DNA of 60,354 bases from a bacterium (GTDB lineage: Bacteria; Acidobacteriota; Thermoanaerobaculia; Multivoradales; JAHEKO01): assembly GCA_024224155.1 (NCBI GenBank), contig JAAENP010000425.1:1-60354 (forward strand), given 5' to 3'. The number at the start of each line of letters is the position of its first letter. Positions within the stretch are counted from its first letter, which is position 1. Of the stretch, positions 8,354 to 16,390 are shown in pieces. The notes below the pieces were generated by a model. That model saw only the letters and a program-made list of their open reading frames with translations. It did not search any database and was not told the origin of the DNA. Both the position numbers and the translations under genes were made by a program.

Positions 8354-9523
8354 GTGTTCAAGAGAGTTCTTGGCGGCGCTTTTGCCGCGCTTGCTTCGGT
8401 AGCGACTCTGGCTGCGCCTGCCGCCGCGGGGGTTGTCGTCTATGAAGAAGGCGACAAGAAGATCGAGATCGGGGGGCGCATTCAGATCCAGTATGCGAGG
8501 GTCGATCCCGACGACGGAGACGCGAGAGACGAGGTTTTCTTCCGCCGCTTGCGCCCCTATATCTCAGGCACGGTGTCCAAGGACTGGGTCGGCAAGATCC
8601 AGTTCGACTTCGGCAAAAGCCTCGACGGCAACGAGGTTGCGGTCAAGGACGCCTACATGCAGTACAAGGGCTGGAAGAACAAGAAGCTCACGATCGGCAA
8701 TTCGAAGACACCGTTCTCGCGTGAGTTCTTGACGTCGTCGAAGCGTCAGCAGACCGTCGAGCGTGGTTTCGTCGGTGACCACAACTTCGGCACACCCGAT
8801 CGGCAGCTCGGCTTCAAGCTCGAGGGCCACAACGACAGCAAGAAGGTCAATTGGGCCCTCGCGCTCGGTAGCCAGCAGCTCGACCCCGATGCCAAAATAA
8901 TGGACTTCGATTCGCCGGCCAACAACGCCGCGGATTGGAACCAGGGCATCGTGGTCGCGGGGCGGGTCGATTTCCACCCCCGGGGAGCGATGAAGTTCGA
9001 CCAAGGGGACTTCCACAGCGACGGCTTCAAGAGCTCGTTCAGCGTCGCGGCATTCACCTGGGCCAACGACGACGACAACAACACGCGTACCGACCCGACC
9101 ACGGGTTTGAGCACAAGCTCCTCGAAGCCGGATCTCGATAGCGCCGAGGGTTTCGAGTTGAGCGCCGGCGTCCGCGGCAAAGGTCTCTCGGTTGACGCCG
9201 AGTATCAGCTGATCTCCGGCGACACCGTCGATCCGACTTTCACCGGAGGGGTATACCGCGGCGGTACCACCGATCTCGACAAGATGCAGATCGAAGGCGG
9301 CTACATGCTGAAGGGCAGTCCAGTCGAGCTTGTGGCAGCCTGGGAGACCCTGGACGCCGACAACTATGAGACGTCGTGGGACGCTACGGAGCTCGGCATC
9401 AACTACTTCTGGAACAAGCACAAGGTAAAGGTCCAGTTCACCTATCGCATGGGACAGAATGTGTTTGGTGTCAAAGGCGACGACGCGGACACCGGTCTCC
9501 TCCAGTGGCAGTTCGTGTTCTAG
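8354..9523 (+). CDS. Phosphate-selective porin, OprP/OprO family
   Basis: The 389-residue protein has a signal peptide ending APAAAG, then GGRIQIQYARVDPDDGDARD and FFRRLRPYISGTVSKDWVGK, the N-terminal signature of Porin_O_P proteins. Later VKDAYMQYKGWKNKKLTIGN and TPFSREFLTSSK follow the family's third and fourth strands. The end QWQFVF has the terminal Phe of outer-membrane barrels. The start is GTG, with a strong AGAGGAGA Shine-Dalgarno sequence 6-7 nt upstream. OprP of Pseudomonas is a phosphate-specific channel induced by phosphate starvation and OprO favours pyrophosphate; which anion is preferred here cannot be read. The Pho box upstream and the adjacent phoBR and pst genes support a role in phosphate uptake across the outer membrane. 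A 24-bp palindrome after the stop probably ends the transcript. Confidence 0.9.
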   Translation: MFKRVLGGAFAALASVATLAAPAAAGVVVYEEGDKKIEIGGRIQIQYARVDPDDGDARDEVFFRRLRPYISGTVSKDWVGKIQFDFGKSLDGNEVAVKDAYMQYKGWKNKKLTIGNSKTPFSREFLTSSKRQQTVERGFVGDHNFGTPDRQLGFKLEGHNDSKKVNWALALGSQQLDPDAKIMDFDSPANNAADWNQGIVVAGRVDFHPRGAMKFDQGDFHSDGFKSSFSVAAFTWANDDDNNTRTDPTTGLSTSSSKPDLDSAEGFELSAGVRGKGLSVDAEYQLISGDTVDPTFTGGVYRGGTTDLDKMQIEGGYMLKGSPVELVAAWETLDADNYETSWDATELGINYFWNKHKVKVQFTYRMGQNVFGVKGDDADTGLLQWQFVF

Positions 9524-9538
9524 CGGTAGCCTAATCCA

Positions 9539-9562
9539 GGCGGACGACCGCGGTCGTCCGCC
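9539..9562 (+). terminator. Perfect 24-bp palindrome after the porin gene
   Basis: GGCGGACGACCG followed directly by its reverse complement CGGTCGTCCGCC begins 15 bp after the porin stop. It would fold into a stable GC hairpin with the middle bases as loop. There is no T-run after it, so it could be a terminator that does not follow the simple intrinsic pattern, or an mRNA-stabilising hairpin. Confidence 0.5.
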
Positions 9563-9716
9563 CCGCCCCCAGATCCGAGCTGTAACCTATGTCCCCGGGT
9601 CGACCTGTTACCTATCTGTCCGGGCCAAACAGCTTGTCTCGACCGTCTTCTCCTCTCTTCGAGGTGGACGCGGACTGGGGTACTCTGGTGCGGTCCGGGG
9701 CCGGCTGACACTTTCC

Positions 9717-10292
9717 ATGGGCGAGAAGTTCTACATCAGCGCGCAGGGACTCTTGGAGGATTCCTTCCGCCTCGGCGCGAAAGTCCTCGAAAGCGGGTTC
9801 AAGCCGAGCTTCATCGTCGCCATTTGGCGGGGCGGAGCGCCGATCGGTATGGCGGTCCAGGAGTTTCTCGACTACCACGGGGTACCTACCGACCACATCG
9901 CCATCAGGACGTCCTCGTATCAAGGAATCGACGGTCGGTCTCCGACAGTTCGCATTCACGGGACCAGCTACCTGATCAAGAACCTCGAGTTCGAGGATCG
10001 CCTGTTGATCGTCGACGACGTTTTCGACACTGGCTACACGATCCAGGCGTTGATCGCGCATCTGCGAGAAAAGTCGCGGCTAAACACTCCTGAGGACATC
10101 CGGGTCGCAGTGCCGTACTACAAGCCGTCGCGAAACGAGACGGATCTGGTGCCGGACTACTACCTCCACGAGACCGACCGGTGGATCAAGTTCCCGTACT
10201 CGCTCGAGGGCTTGACCATAGACGAGATTCGCGAGAAGCGGCCGGAGGTCTGGGAGGTCATCAAGGGGTCGGTGGCTCAGGTGTCAGAGTAG
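9717..10292 (+). CDS. Phosphoribosyltransferase-family protein 1
   Basis: The 191-residue protein has a type I phosphoribosyltransferase fold. FIVAIWRGGAPIGMAVQEFL carries the early pyrophosphate-binding loop, and RLLIVDDVFDTGYTIQ is the PRPP-binding motif with its two consecutive acidic residues and DTG. It resembles the COG2236 / Hpt group, whose members salvage hypoxanthine, guanine or xanthine by joining the base to PRPP and releasing pyrophosphate. The ATG at 9717 was chosen because its length equals the neighbouring paralogue exactly (191 residues); the frame is open upstream but holds no domain. It is separated by only three bases from a second paralogue and lies between the porin and the pst operon. 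The role in phosphate metabolism is unclear; purine salvage is the family default and the substrate is not determined. Confidence 0.82.
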   Translation: MGEKFYISAQGLLEDSFRLGAKVLESGFKPSFIVAIWRGGAPIGMAVQEFLDYHGVPTDHIAIRTSSYQGIDGRSPTVRIHGTSYLIKNLEFEDRLLIVDDVFDTGYTIQALIAHLREKSRLNTPEDIRVAVPYYKPSRNETDLVPDYYLHETDRWIKFPYSLEGLTIDEIREKRPEVWEVIKGSVAQVSE

Positions 10293-10295
10293 CTT

Positions 10296-10871
10296 ATGGA
10301 GAAAGAGTTCATCCGGGAAGAAGATCTTCTGCTGGACGCCTACCGACTAGGAGTAAAGATTTATCAGAGTGGCTTTCGGCCGACGGTCATCGTCGGGGTC
10401 TGGCGCGGAGGAACCTCGGTCGGTATCGCCGTGCAGGAGTGCCTCCAGTATCTGGGGGTCGAGACCGATCACATCTCGATTCGCACCTCCTATCGGGGGA
10501 TGACCAGCTACAAGGCGATGCTGGACAACGCGGAGGCGATTCGAGTCCATGGCACCCGGTACTTGCTCGAAAACCTGAATGCCGAGGACGGCCTTTTGAT
10601 CGTCGACGACGTCTACAGCTCGGGCTTGAACGTCCAAGCGGTGATCGACCGGCTCGCCCATCGAACCAAGCGCAATATGCCACGCCAGGTGCGGGTCGCG
10701 GTTCCTTGGTACCGGCCGTCCAGCAGACGGACCGACCGGGTGCCGGACTACTACCTCTACGAAACCGACAAGTGGCTGGTGCTGCCCTGGGAACTCAACG
10801 GTTTGACTCGGGAAGAGATCTACCGCGAGAAGCCGTTCTTGAAGCCGATACTTGAAGGAGTGAATCGGTAG
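10296..10871 (+). CDS. Phosphoribosyltransferase-family protein 2 (tandem paralogue)
   Basis: This protein is also 191 residues and aligns end to end with its upstream neighbour: TVIVGVWRGGTSVGIAVQEC matches the first loop, and GLLIVDDVYSSGLNVQ occupies the PRPP-binding motif. Here the loop has SSGLN instead of DTGYT, so the Thr/Ser residues that normally hold the 5-phosphate are changed. Both proteins end with a similar segment (VPDYYLYETDKW versus VPDYYLHETDRW). The start ATG follows the upstream stop by three bases, so the two genes are translationally linked. Equal lengths, different PRPP loops and coupling suggest a heteromeric enzyme or one catalytic and one regulatory subunit; this is inference. 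Type I phosphoribosyltransferase membership is clear. Confidence 0.82.
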   Translation: MEKEFIREEDLLLDAYRLGVKIYQSGFRPTVIVGVWRGGTSVGIAVQECLQYLGVETDHISIRTSYRGMTSYKAMLDNAEAIRVHGTRYLLENLNAEDGLLIVDDVYSSGLNVQAVIDRLAHRTKRNMPRQVRVAVPWYRPSSRRTDRVPDYYLYETDKWLVLPWELNGLTREEIYREKPFLKPILEGVNR

Positions 10872-10929
10872 GCCAGAAGCGTGGGGTGGGACAGAGAAGA
10901 AAGACGGTCGAATGACGCTGCCCGCCGGT

Positions 10930-11033
10930 TGTCATTCCGAGCGATAGTGAGGAGTCCTTCGACATCGGTTCTCGAAGCCCTTCACCGGTCGGCCGACGGG
11001 ATTCCTCGGTCGCACGGCTCCCTCGGAATGTCA
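10930..11033. repeat. Imperfect palindromic intergenic element (MITE/REP-like)
   Basis: TGTCATTCCGAG at 10930-10941 is matched by CTCGGAATGTCA at 11022-11033, an inverted repeat with one mismatch about 80 bp apart. The interior includes further partly complementary pieces (GAGGAGTCC and GGGATTCCTC). The sequence style, with TGTCATTCCGAG ends, is that of short non-autonomous palindromic repeats scattered between genes in many GC-rich genomes. It fills most of the 207-bp gap upstream of the small-protein/nucleotidyltransferase pair. It holds no gene. Confidence 0.55.
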
Positions 11034-11078
11034 AGTCGTAGAAGTCGGCCGCTACGGCGCGGTGCTAGCATTCGGCTC

Positions 11079-11297
11079 ATGGGGCTACCTGAAGTCAGGG
11101 ATTCTGAAGTGCTCCCGGCGCGGAATGCCGTGCAGGCGCTTCGCCTGGATCCTCTGATCGTCGCGGCCGCGGCAGAGGTGGATCGGACTCTGCTTCGCTG
11201 GATGCTCAGTCTTTCTCACCGCGACCGTCTTCGGGCGAGTACCAGGGCGACGGCTGCGCTTTCCCGGATCCGTCGTGGATCGACCCAAGCAAGCTGA
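11079..11297 (+). CDS. Small basic protein paired with a nucleotidyltransferase
   Basis: This 72-residue protein includes EVDRTLLRWMLSLSHRDRLR followed by ASTRATAALSRIRR. I recognise this helical pattern from small proteins encoded directly before nucleotidyltransferase genes; the function is unknown. Its 3' end overlaps the start of the next gene by 23 bp, so the two are surely co-translated. The ATG at 11079 was chosen because everything upstream in the frame is the palindromic repeat element read through. The pair resembles a toxin-antitoxin or accessory module, but I cannot say which partner would be toxic. The protein has no signal peptide and should be cytoplasmic. Confidence 0.6.
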   Translation: MGLPEVRDSEVLPARNAVQALRLDPLIVAAAAEVDRTLLRWMLSLSHRDRLRASTRATAALSRIRRGSTQAS

Positions 11298-11769
11298 TCT
11301 CGCTGCCCTGATCGAGGCACTGGTCGAGGCCGGCGTCGATTTCCTGGTGATCGGCGGTGCCGCGGCGGTTCTTCATGGAGCGCCCACGACTACTTGGGAC
11401 CTCGATATCGTTCACGAGAGGTCTCCCGAGAACCTGGACCGCCTGCGCAATCTGTTGGAAGAGCTACACGCGGTTGTGCGCGATCCGGCCGGTAGAGATC
11501 TGAAGCCGACTCGCGGCCTCCTCGAAGCCGGTGGTCAGCTGCAACTGCTGACGGACCTGGGCCCGATCGATCTTCTCGGAACTCTCCACGATGGACGGGA
11601 CTACGACGATTTGCTGGCCAAAACCGAGAGCGTGGGAGACGAGACGTTGCGGATTCGGGTGCTCGACCTGCCGACTTTGATCGAGGTCAAGGCCGGTGCC
11701 GGTCGAGCGAAGGATCGACTCCTGATGCCGGTACTTCTTGCGCTGCAGGAAGAACGAGAGTCGGGCTAG
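11275..11769 (+). CDS. Nucleotidyltransferase-family protein
   Basis: The 164-residue protein begins at a GTG inside the upstream small gene. It contains FLVIGGAAAVLHGAPTTTWD followed by LDIVHERSPEN, the GG...D-x-D core of the nucleotidyltransferase fold (Gly-Gly near residue 27, metal-binding Asp pair near residues 41-43). The C-terminal part has RVLDLPTLIEVKAGAGRAKD, a conserved end in this group. Related folds occur in MNT and AbiEii-type toxin systems and in small hypothetical nucleotidyltransferases; no catalytic specificity can be assigned. The stop overlaps the stop of the convergent pstB1 by four bases (a shared CTAG), leaving no room for a terminator between them. Confidence in the fold is high and in the biological role low. 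Confidence 0.75.
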   Translation: MDRPKQADLAALIEALVEAGVDFLVIGGAAAVLHGAPTTTWDLDIVHERSPENLDRLRNLLEELHAVVRDPAGRDLKPTRGLLEAGGQLQLLTDLGPIDLLGTLHDGRDYDDLLAKTESVGDETLRIRVLDLPTLIEVKAGAGRAKDRLLMPVLLALQEERESG

Positions 11770-12545
11770 CCGTAGCGACCTTCGATGTAGTCCGCGGTCT
11801 GCTGGTCCTCGGGTGTCATGAAGAGCTCTTCGGTCAGGTCGTGCTCGATGACCTTGCCTAGAAGCATGAAGATGCACTCGTGACTCGCACGCCGGGCCTG
11901 GGCCATGTTGTGGGTGACGATCAGAATCGTGTACTCGCCCGCGAGCTTCCAGATCAGCTCCTCGACCGCTTCGGTGGCTGCAGGGTCAAGCGCTGAACAG
12001 GGCTCGTCCATCAGCAGGACCTCGGGCTTGACCGGCAAGAGGCGCGCGATACAGAGCTTCTGCTGCTCTTCCAGCGAGAGGTCGGTCGCCGTGCGGTCGA
12101 GCCGGTCCTTGACCTCGTCCCAGAGCAGGACCTCCCGCAGAGCTTCTTCGACGATGCCGTCGCGATCCGCTTTCGACAACGTCCTTGCATCGGCCTCATG
12201 CAGCCGGTAGCCGAAGAGGACGTTGTCGCGAATCGAGAGCGGCAGCGGGTTGGGCCGCTGGCAGACCATACCGCCTTCCTTGCGCACCTGCACCATTTCG
12301 TTTTCGGGCGCAAAGATGTCGTGACCGTGCACCTCGATCTTACCGGTCGTGCGGACATAGCCGAGCCGCTCGATGATCCGGTTGACACTTCTCAGGAGAG
12401 TCGTCTTGCCGCACCCGGAGGGTCCGATCAAAGACGTGATCAGTCCCTTCTTGATCTCCAGGTCGACGTCGAAAAGGGCCTGGAAGGTCCCGTACCAGAG
12501 GTTGAGCTTCTCGGTGCGAATCGCCGGGGCTTCTTTCTTAGCCAA
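11766..12545 (-). CDS. pstB: Phosphate ABC transporter ATPase PstB1, with degenerate signature motif
   Basis: This 259-residue ATPase of the Pst phosphate importer has an intact Walker A (GPSGCGKTT, 41-49), Q-loop (VCQRPNP, Q96), Walker B (VLLMDEP, E181), D-loop and switch histidine (IVTHNMAQ, H212). The ABC signature, normally LSGGQ, is instead LSLEE (156-160), although QQKLCIAR after it is typical PstB. The signature acts on the ATP held by the partner subunit, so this change should affect only one site of a mixed dimer. It is the last gene of the leftward pst operon and overlaps pstB2 by 8 bp. The start is an ATG with pstB2's end upstream. PstB hydrolyses ATP to drive phosphate through PstA/PstC. 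See the paired defects in PstB2. Confidence 0.93.
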   Translation of the reverse strand: MAKKEAPAIRTEKLNLWYGTFQALFDVDLEIKKGLITSLIGPSGCGKTTLLRSVNRIIERLGYVRTTGKIEVHGHDIFAPENEMVQVRKEGGMVCQRPNPLPLSIRDNVLFGYRLHEADARTLSKADRDGIVEEALREVLLWDEVKDRLDRTATDLSLEEQQKLCIARLLPVKPEVLLMDEPCSALDPAATEAVEELIWKLAGEYTILIVTHNMAQARRASHECIFMLLGKVIEHDLTEELFMTPEDQQTADYIEGRYG

Positions 12546-13322
12546 AGCGCCCCTCCAGATAGCCCTTGGTCCGCTCGTCGGCGACCTCGCCTTCGAAGAG
12601 CTTCTCGGTTTCGCCGACCTCGACCAGCTCGCCCGACAGGAAGAAGGCTGTGCGTTGGGAGAGCCGGCGGGTCTGCTGAACCAGGTTGGTGACCAGGATG
12701 ATGGTGATCTCGTCCTTGAGCTCTTTCAGGACGTCCTCGATGCGCATTGTGGTTACCGGATCGACCGCGATCGAGAACTCGTCGAGGAGCAGAAGATCCG
12801 GATCCTGCGACAGCGCCCGGGCGATGGTGAGCCGCTGCTGCTGGCCACCGGACAGAAGGCTTCCGAGAGAGTCGAGACGATCCTTGACCTCGTCCCAGAG
12901 CGCGGCCCGGGTCAGGCAGCGCTCGACGATCACGTCCAGATCCGGCTTCTTCTTGATGCCGGCCAGCCTGGGCGCGAGCGCGACGTTGTCGTAGACCGAG
13001 AGCGGCAGGCCCACGGGCAGCGGGAAAACGACGCCGATGCGCCGTCTCAGGGCGTAGACGTTCTTCCAGCGCCGGACGTCGCTGCCGTCGAATTTGATCG
13101 TGCCATCGACCTTCATCGATGGCACGAACATGTCCATGCGGTTCAGGGCGCGCAGAAACGAGGTCTTGCCACTGTTGGCGGGTCCGATGATGCCGAAGAT
13201 CTCGTTCTCGAAGATGTCGAAGCTGGCGCCCGAAAGAGCCTTCTTGGGGCCGTAGCTGATCGCCAGTTTCTTGACCTCGACGAAAGGCCGAGGCCGGAGG
13301 CCGTCTTGGTCTTGTGGACCGG

Positions 13323-13329
<7 letters not shown>
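12538..13329 (-). CDS. pstB: Phosphate ABC transporter ATPase PstB2, with degenerate Q- and H-loops
   Basis: The 263-residue PstB paralogue keeps Walker A (GPANSGKTS, 49-57), a perfect signature LSGGQQQRL (159-167) and Walker B (LLLLDEF, E184). The Q-loop glutamine is replaced by proline (VVFPLPVG, P103), and the switch histidine by asparagine (ILVTNLVQQ, N215). These are the reverse of PstB1's defects: PstB1 has good Q- and H-loops but a poor signature. In a PstB1-PstB2 dimer one composite site would be fully canonical and the other crippled. The start is GTG at 13329, overlapping the pstA stop region by 7 bp; the stop overlaps pstB1. Pro-rich N-terminal residues 1-15 are unlike PstB1. It forms the ATPase part of the Pst importer on the inner face of the membrane. 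Confidence 0.93.
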
Positions 13330-14192
<863 letters not shown>

Positions 14193-14219
14193 TGGATACC
14201 TACTCGGATGCCTCGGGGC

Positions 14220-15161
14220 TTACTTCTTTCGGATGCCGCGAACCACGAGATCGGCGGTCAGGTTGATCACAAAGGTCACGATGAAGAGGAGGATTCCGAG
14301 CGTGAAGAGCGCTCGGTAGTGGTCGGATCCGACCGCGGTTTCGCCCAGTTCGGCCGCGATCGTGGCAGTGAGAGCGCGGACGGAATCGAACACGCTGGTC
14401 GGCAGGTTCACCGAGTGGCCGCTGGCCATCAGAACCGCCATGGTCTCCCCGAAGCCGCGGCCGACGCCGAGCAGGACGGCGGCAACGAGCCCGTTCTTGG
14501 CCGCGGGTAGGACGACTCGACGCACCACCTGCCAACGGGTCGCGCCGAGCGCCTCGGCGGCTTCCCGGTAGGTGTCGGGCACCGCTTTCAAAGCGTCCTC
14601 GGCGATCGTGGTCATGATCGGTGCGGCCATCAAACCCAGAATCAGGCCCGAGTTGAGGACGTTCAGGCCGATCGGAACGTCGAAGGTCTTGATGATGAAC
14701 GGATTCATGATCGAAAGGCCGATGAAGCCCCAGACCACTGAAGGTATGGCCGCCAGGAGCTCGACCAGGATCTTCAGGGTCTCTCGGGTCTTGCCCTTGG
14801 CGAATTCGCCGATGTAGATCGCTGCGCCGAGAGAGAACGGAACCGACACGATCATCGCCAGGCCGGTCACACTGCCGGTACCGACGATCAGGGCAAGCGC
14901 GCCGTAAGTCGGGTTGTGGTCTGAGGTCGGTCGCCACCGTGGTGAGGTGAAGAATTCACCGACGTCCAGCGTGTCGGTGATGAAACCGAATCCCTCCTTG
15001 GTGATGAAGACGAAGATGCCGATGACGAAAACGATCCCGGAGATTCCGCCAACGAAGACCAGGGCCTGCACGGCCTTGTCGATGTACCAGTCGCGGTCAC
15101 GCCGGTCTCCGTCTCGCCGGCGGTCGTGGCGCGCCTGGGTGTTGACGGCTGATTGATTCAC
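14220..15161 (-). CDS. pstC: Phosphate ABC transporter permease PstC
   Basis: The 313-residue permease has a hydrophilic, Arg/Asp-rich N-terminus (about 28 residues), then six transmembrane helices. The ATPase-contact loop reads EAAEALGATRWQVVRRVVLP, and AAIPSVVWGFIGLSI and GRGFGETMAVLM are PstC hallmarks. The periplasmic loop SPRWRPTSDHNPTYGALALI follows the family pattern in which a W-P element precedes the second helix. It pairs with PstA to form the phosphate channel. The gene is 31 bp downstream of the phoU-like fusion gene and 27 bp upstream of pstA, within the leftward operon. Length and motifs match ordinary PstC proteins; nothing abnormal was seen. Confidence 0.95.
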   Translation of the reverse strand: MNQSAVNTQARHDRRRDGDRRDRDWYIDKAVQALVFVGGISGIVFVIGIFVFITKEGFGFITDTLDVGEFFTSPRWRPTSDHNPTYGALALIVGTGSVTGLAMIVSVPFSLGAAIYIGEFAKGKTRETLKILVELLAAIPSVVWGFIGLSIMNPFIIKTFDVPIGLNVLNSGLILGLMAAPIMTTIAEDALKAVPDTYREAAEALGATRWQVVRRVVLPAAKNGLVAAVLLGVGRGFGETMAVLMASGHSVNLPTSVFDSVRALTATIAAELGETAVGSDHYRALFTLGILLFIVTFVINLTADLVVRGIRKK

Positions 15162-15192
15162 TCGCGTCGGTCCGTCGGGCGCCAGCTCGCGC

Positions 15193-16284
15193 TCAGTCGG
15201 CCTCGTCGCCGCGGAGCGTTTCCATGAGCTCTCGCATGTCGTGTTTGATCTCTTTGAAGGCCGCCTTCAGCATTGCCTGTGAGCGCTCCTGGTCCAGATC
15301 GTGTGTGTAGCCGCCGATGTCCCATTCCAAAACAACGGTGCGGAAGGGAACCTCCTCGAATCGCTCTCGTGTTCCTGGCTCGAGTCCGATCACGAGATGA
15401 AACTCGGCGAGCTCTTCGAGGGTCGCCGGCATGGGCCGTGGCTCGAGGCCGCGGGTGCTGAAATTCTTGCGGTCGAGAAAGTGAAGGCACTGCATGTCGA
15501 CCTTCTCGGCGGGCTCCCAACCGGCGCTCTCGTACTCCCCGCTAGCGGGAAAGGCCTTGCGCGCGAAGGCCGCCGCCATCTGGCTCAGGCTGTCGTTGTG
15601 TGAGTCCACGAACAGGATTCGGTAGAACCTCTCGCCTTTGACCTCACCAGTGTTGGCAAAGATCACTTGCTCACAGATGTTCTTGGCCTGGCTCGCGACC
15701 CGACCGATGCTGGCGAGCACGGTCAGTAGGGCGAAGAGGTCCTGTACCTCACGCTTTTGTTTCCTGGCGGCTTTCATCAGATCCGAATAGGCCTTCTGAA
15801 ACGTCGCGCGAACCTGGTTCGCTGTCTCGAGGGTCTCTTTGGCGAGCTCGGAGTCGCCCTGCTTGAAAGCCTGGAGGGCCTGCTCGAGCACCTCTATGGC
15901 TTGGCTGGAGATCAACTCGATGTCGCTCATGAGCTTGCCTGGTGGCTTCTCAGAGAGCTGGATGACCTCGCGGCAGATGGTGACCGCATAGTCGCCGATT
16001 CTCTCGAGCTCGACGTCCAGCCGCAGCACGGAAGAGACGAAGCGCAGCGGACCGGCACTGGGGAGGTGCCGTACGACGAAAACGTGGCAAAGGCGATCGA
16101 TATCCCGGATTTCTCGGTTGACCGGTCGGTCTCCCAGGATGATCTCGGAGGCGAGGTCCTTGTCGCCGGTCAAGAAGGCGGCGATCGCCCTCTTCGTTGC
16201 TTTCCTGACGGTCGAACCGATGGCATCGACCCGGCCCTGAATCTCATCGAGATCCTGCTGTAGACGCTCTTCGTAGTGACTCAT
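15193..16284 (-). CDS. phoU: PhoU domain fused to an inactive low-molecular-weight phosphatase-like domain
   Basis: Residues 1-215 are a PhoU repeat pair, with the metal-binding signature RLDVELERIGDYAVTICREV (88-107) and a second, weaker copy ASIGRVASQAKNICEQVIFA. Residues about 219-355 have the fold of low-molecular-weight tyrosine phosphatases and arsenate reductases: YRILFVDSHNDSLSQMAAAF aligns with the P-loop ILFVCxxNxCRS. The nucleophilic Cys is Asp227, the second Cys is Ser232 and the catalytic Arg is Leu233, so phosphatase activity is not expected; an anion-binding or regulatory role is possible. The later AEFHLVIGLEPG and VVLEWDIGGYTHD match the end of that fold. PhoU normally links Pst transport to PhoR signalling. 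Length 363, against about 220-240 for PhoU alone. It sits between pstS and pstC, unlike the common pstSCAB-phoU order. Confidence 0.9.
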   Translation of the reverse strand: MSHYEERLQQDLDEIQGRVDAIGSTVRKATKRAIAAFLTGDKDLASEIILGDRPVNREIRDIDRLCHVFVVRHLPSAGPLRFVSSVLRLDVELERIGDYAVTICREVIQLSEKPPGKLMSDIELISSQAIEVLEQALQAFKQGDSELAKETLETANQVRATFQKAYSDLMKAARKQKREVQDLFALLTVLASIGRVASQAKNICEQVIFANTGEVKGERFYRILFVDSHNDSLSQMAAAFARKAFPASGEYESAGWEPAEKVDMQCLHFLDRKNFSTRGLEPRPMPATLEELAEFHLVIGLEPGTRERFEEVPFRTVVLEWDIGGYTHDLDQERSQAMLKAAFKEIKHDMRELMETLRGDEAD

Positions 16285-16338
16285 GGCAGTTCCTTGGCTT
16301 GCGGTAAACGAAACGACAACCTCCCGGGTGGGTCGCCA

Positions 16339-16353
16339 CCGGCTTACAGCCGG
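16339..16353 (-). other. Small stem-loop between pstS and phoU
   Basis: CCGGCT and AGCCGG pair around a three-base loop in the 106-bp gap between the pstS stop and the phoU ATG. There is no T-run. In other pst operons such hairpins often adjust the excess of pstS over downstream genes by RNA processing or partial termination; here that is only a suggestion. Confidence 0.35.
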
Positions 16354-16390
16354 CCCGGTCCCTGGTGGAAGCCTGCCGAGAACTCTCGAG

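Noticed and set aside
10881-11078. Longer N-terminus for the small protein before the nucleotidyltransferase
   Set aside because: This stretch is the palindromic repeat element read through; homologous-looking sequence starts only at the ATG at 11079.
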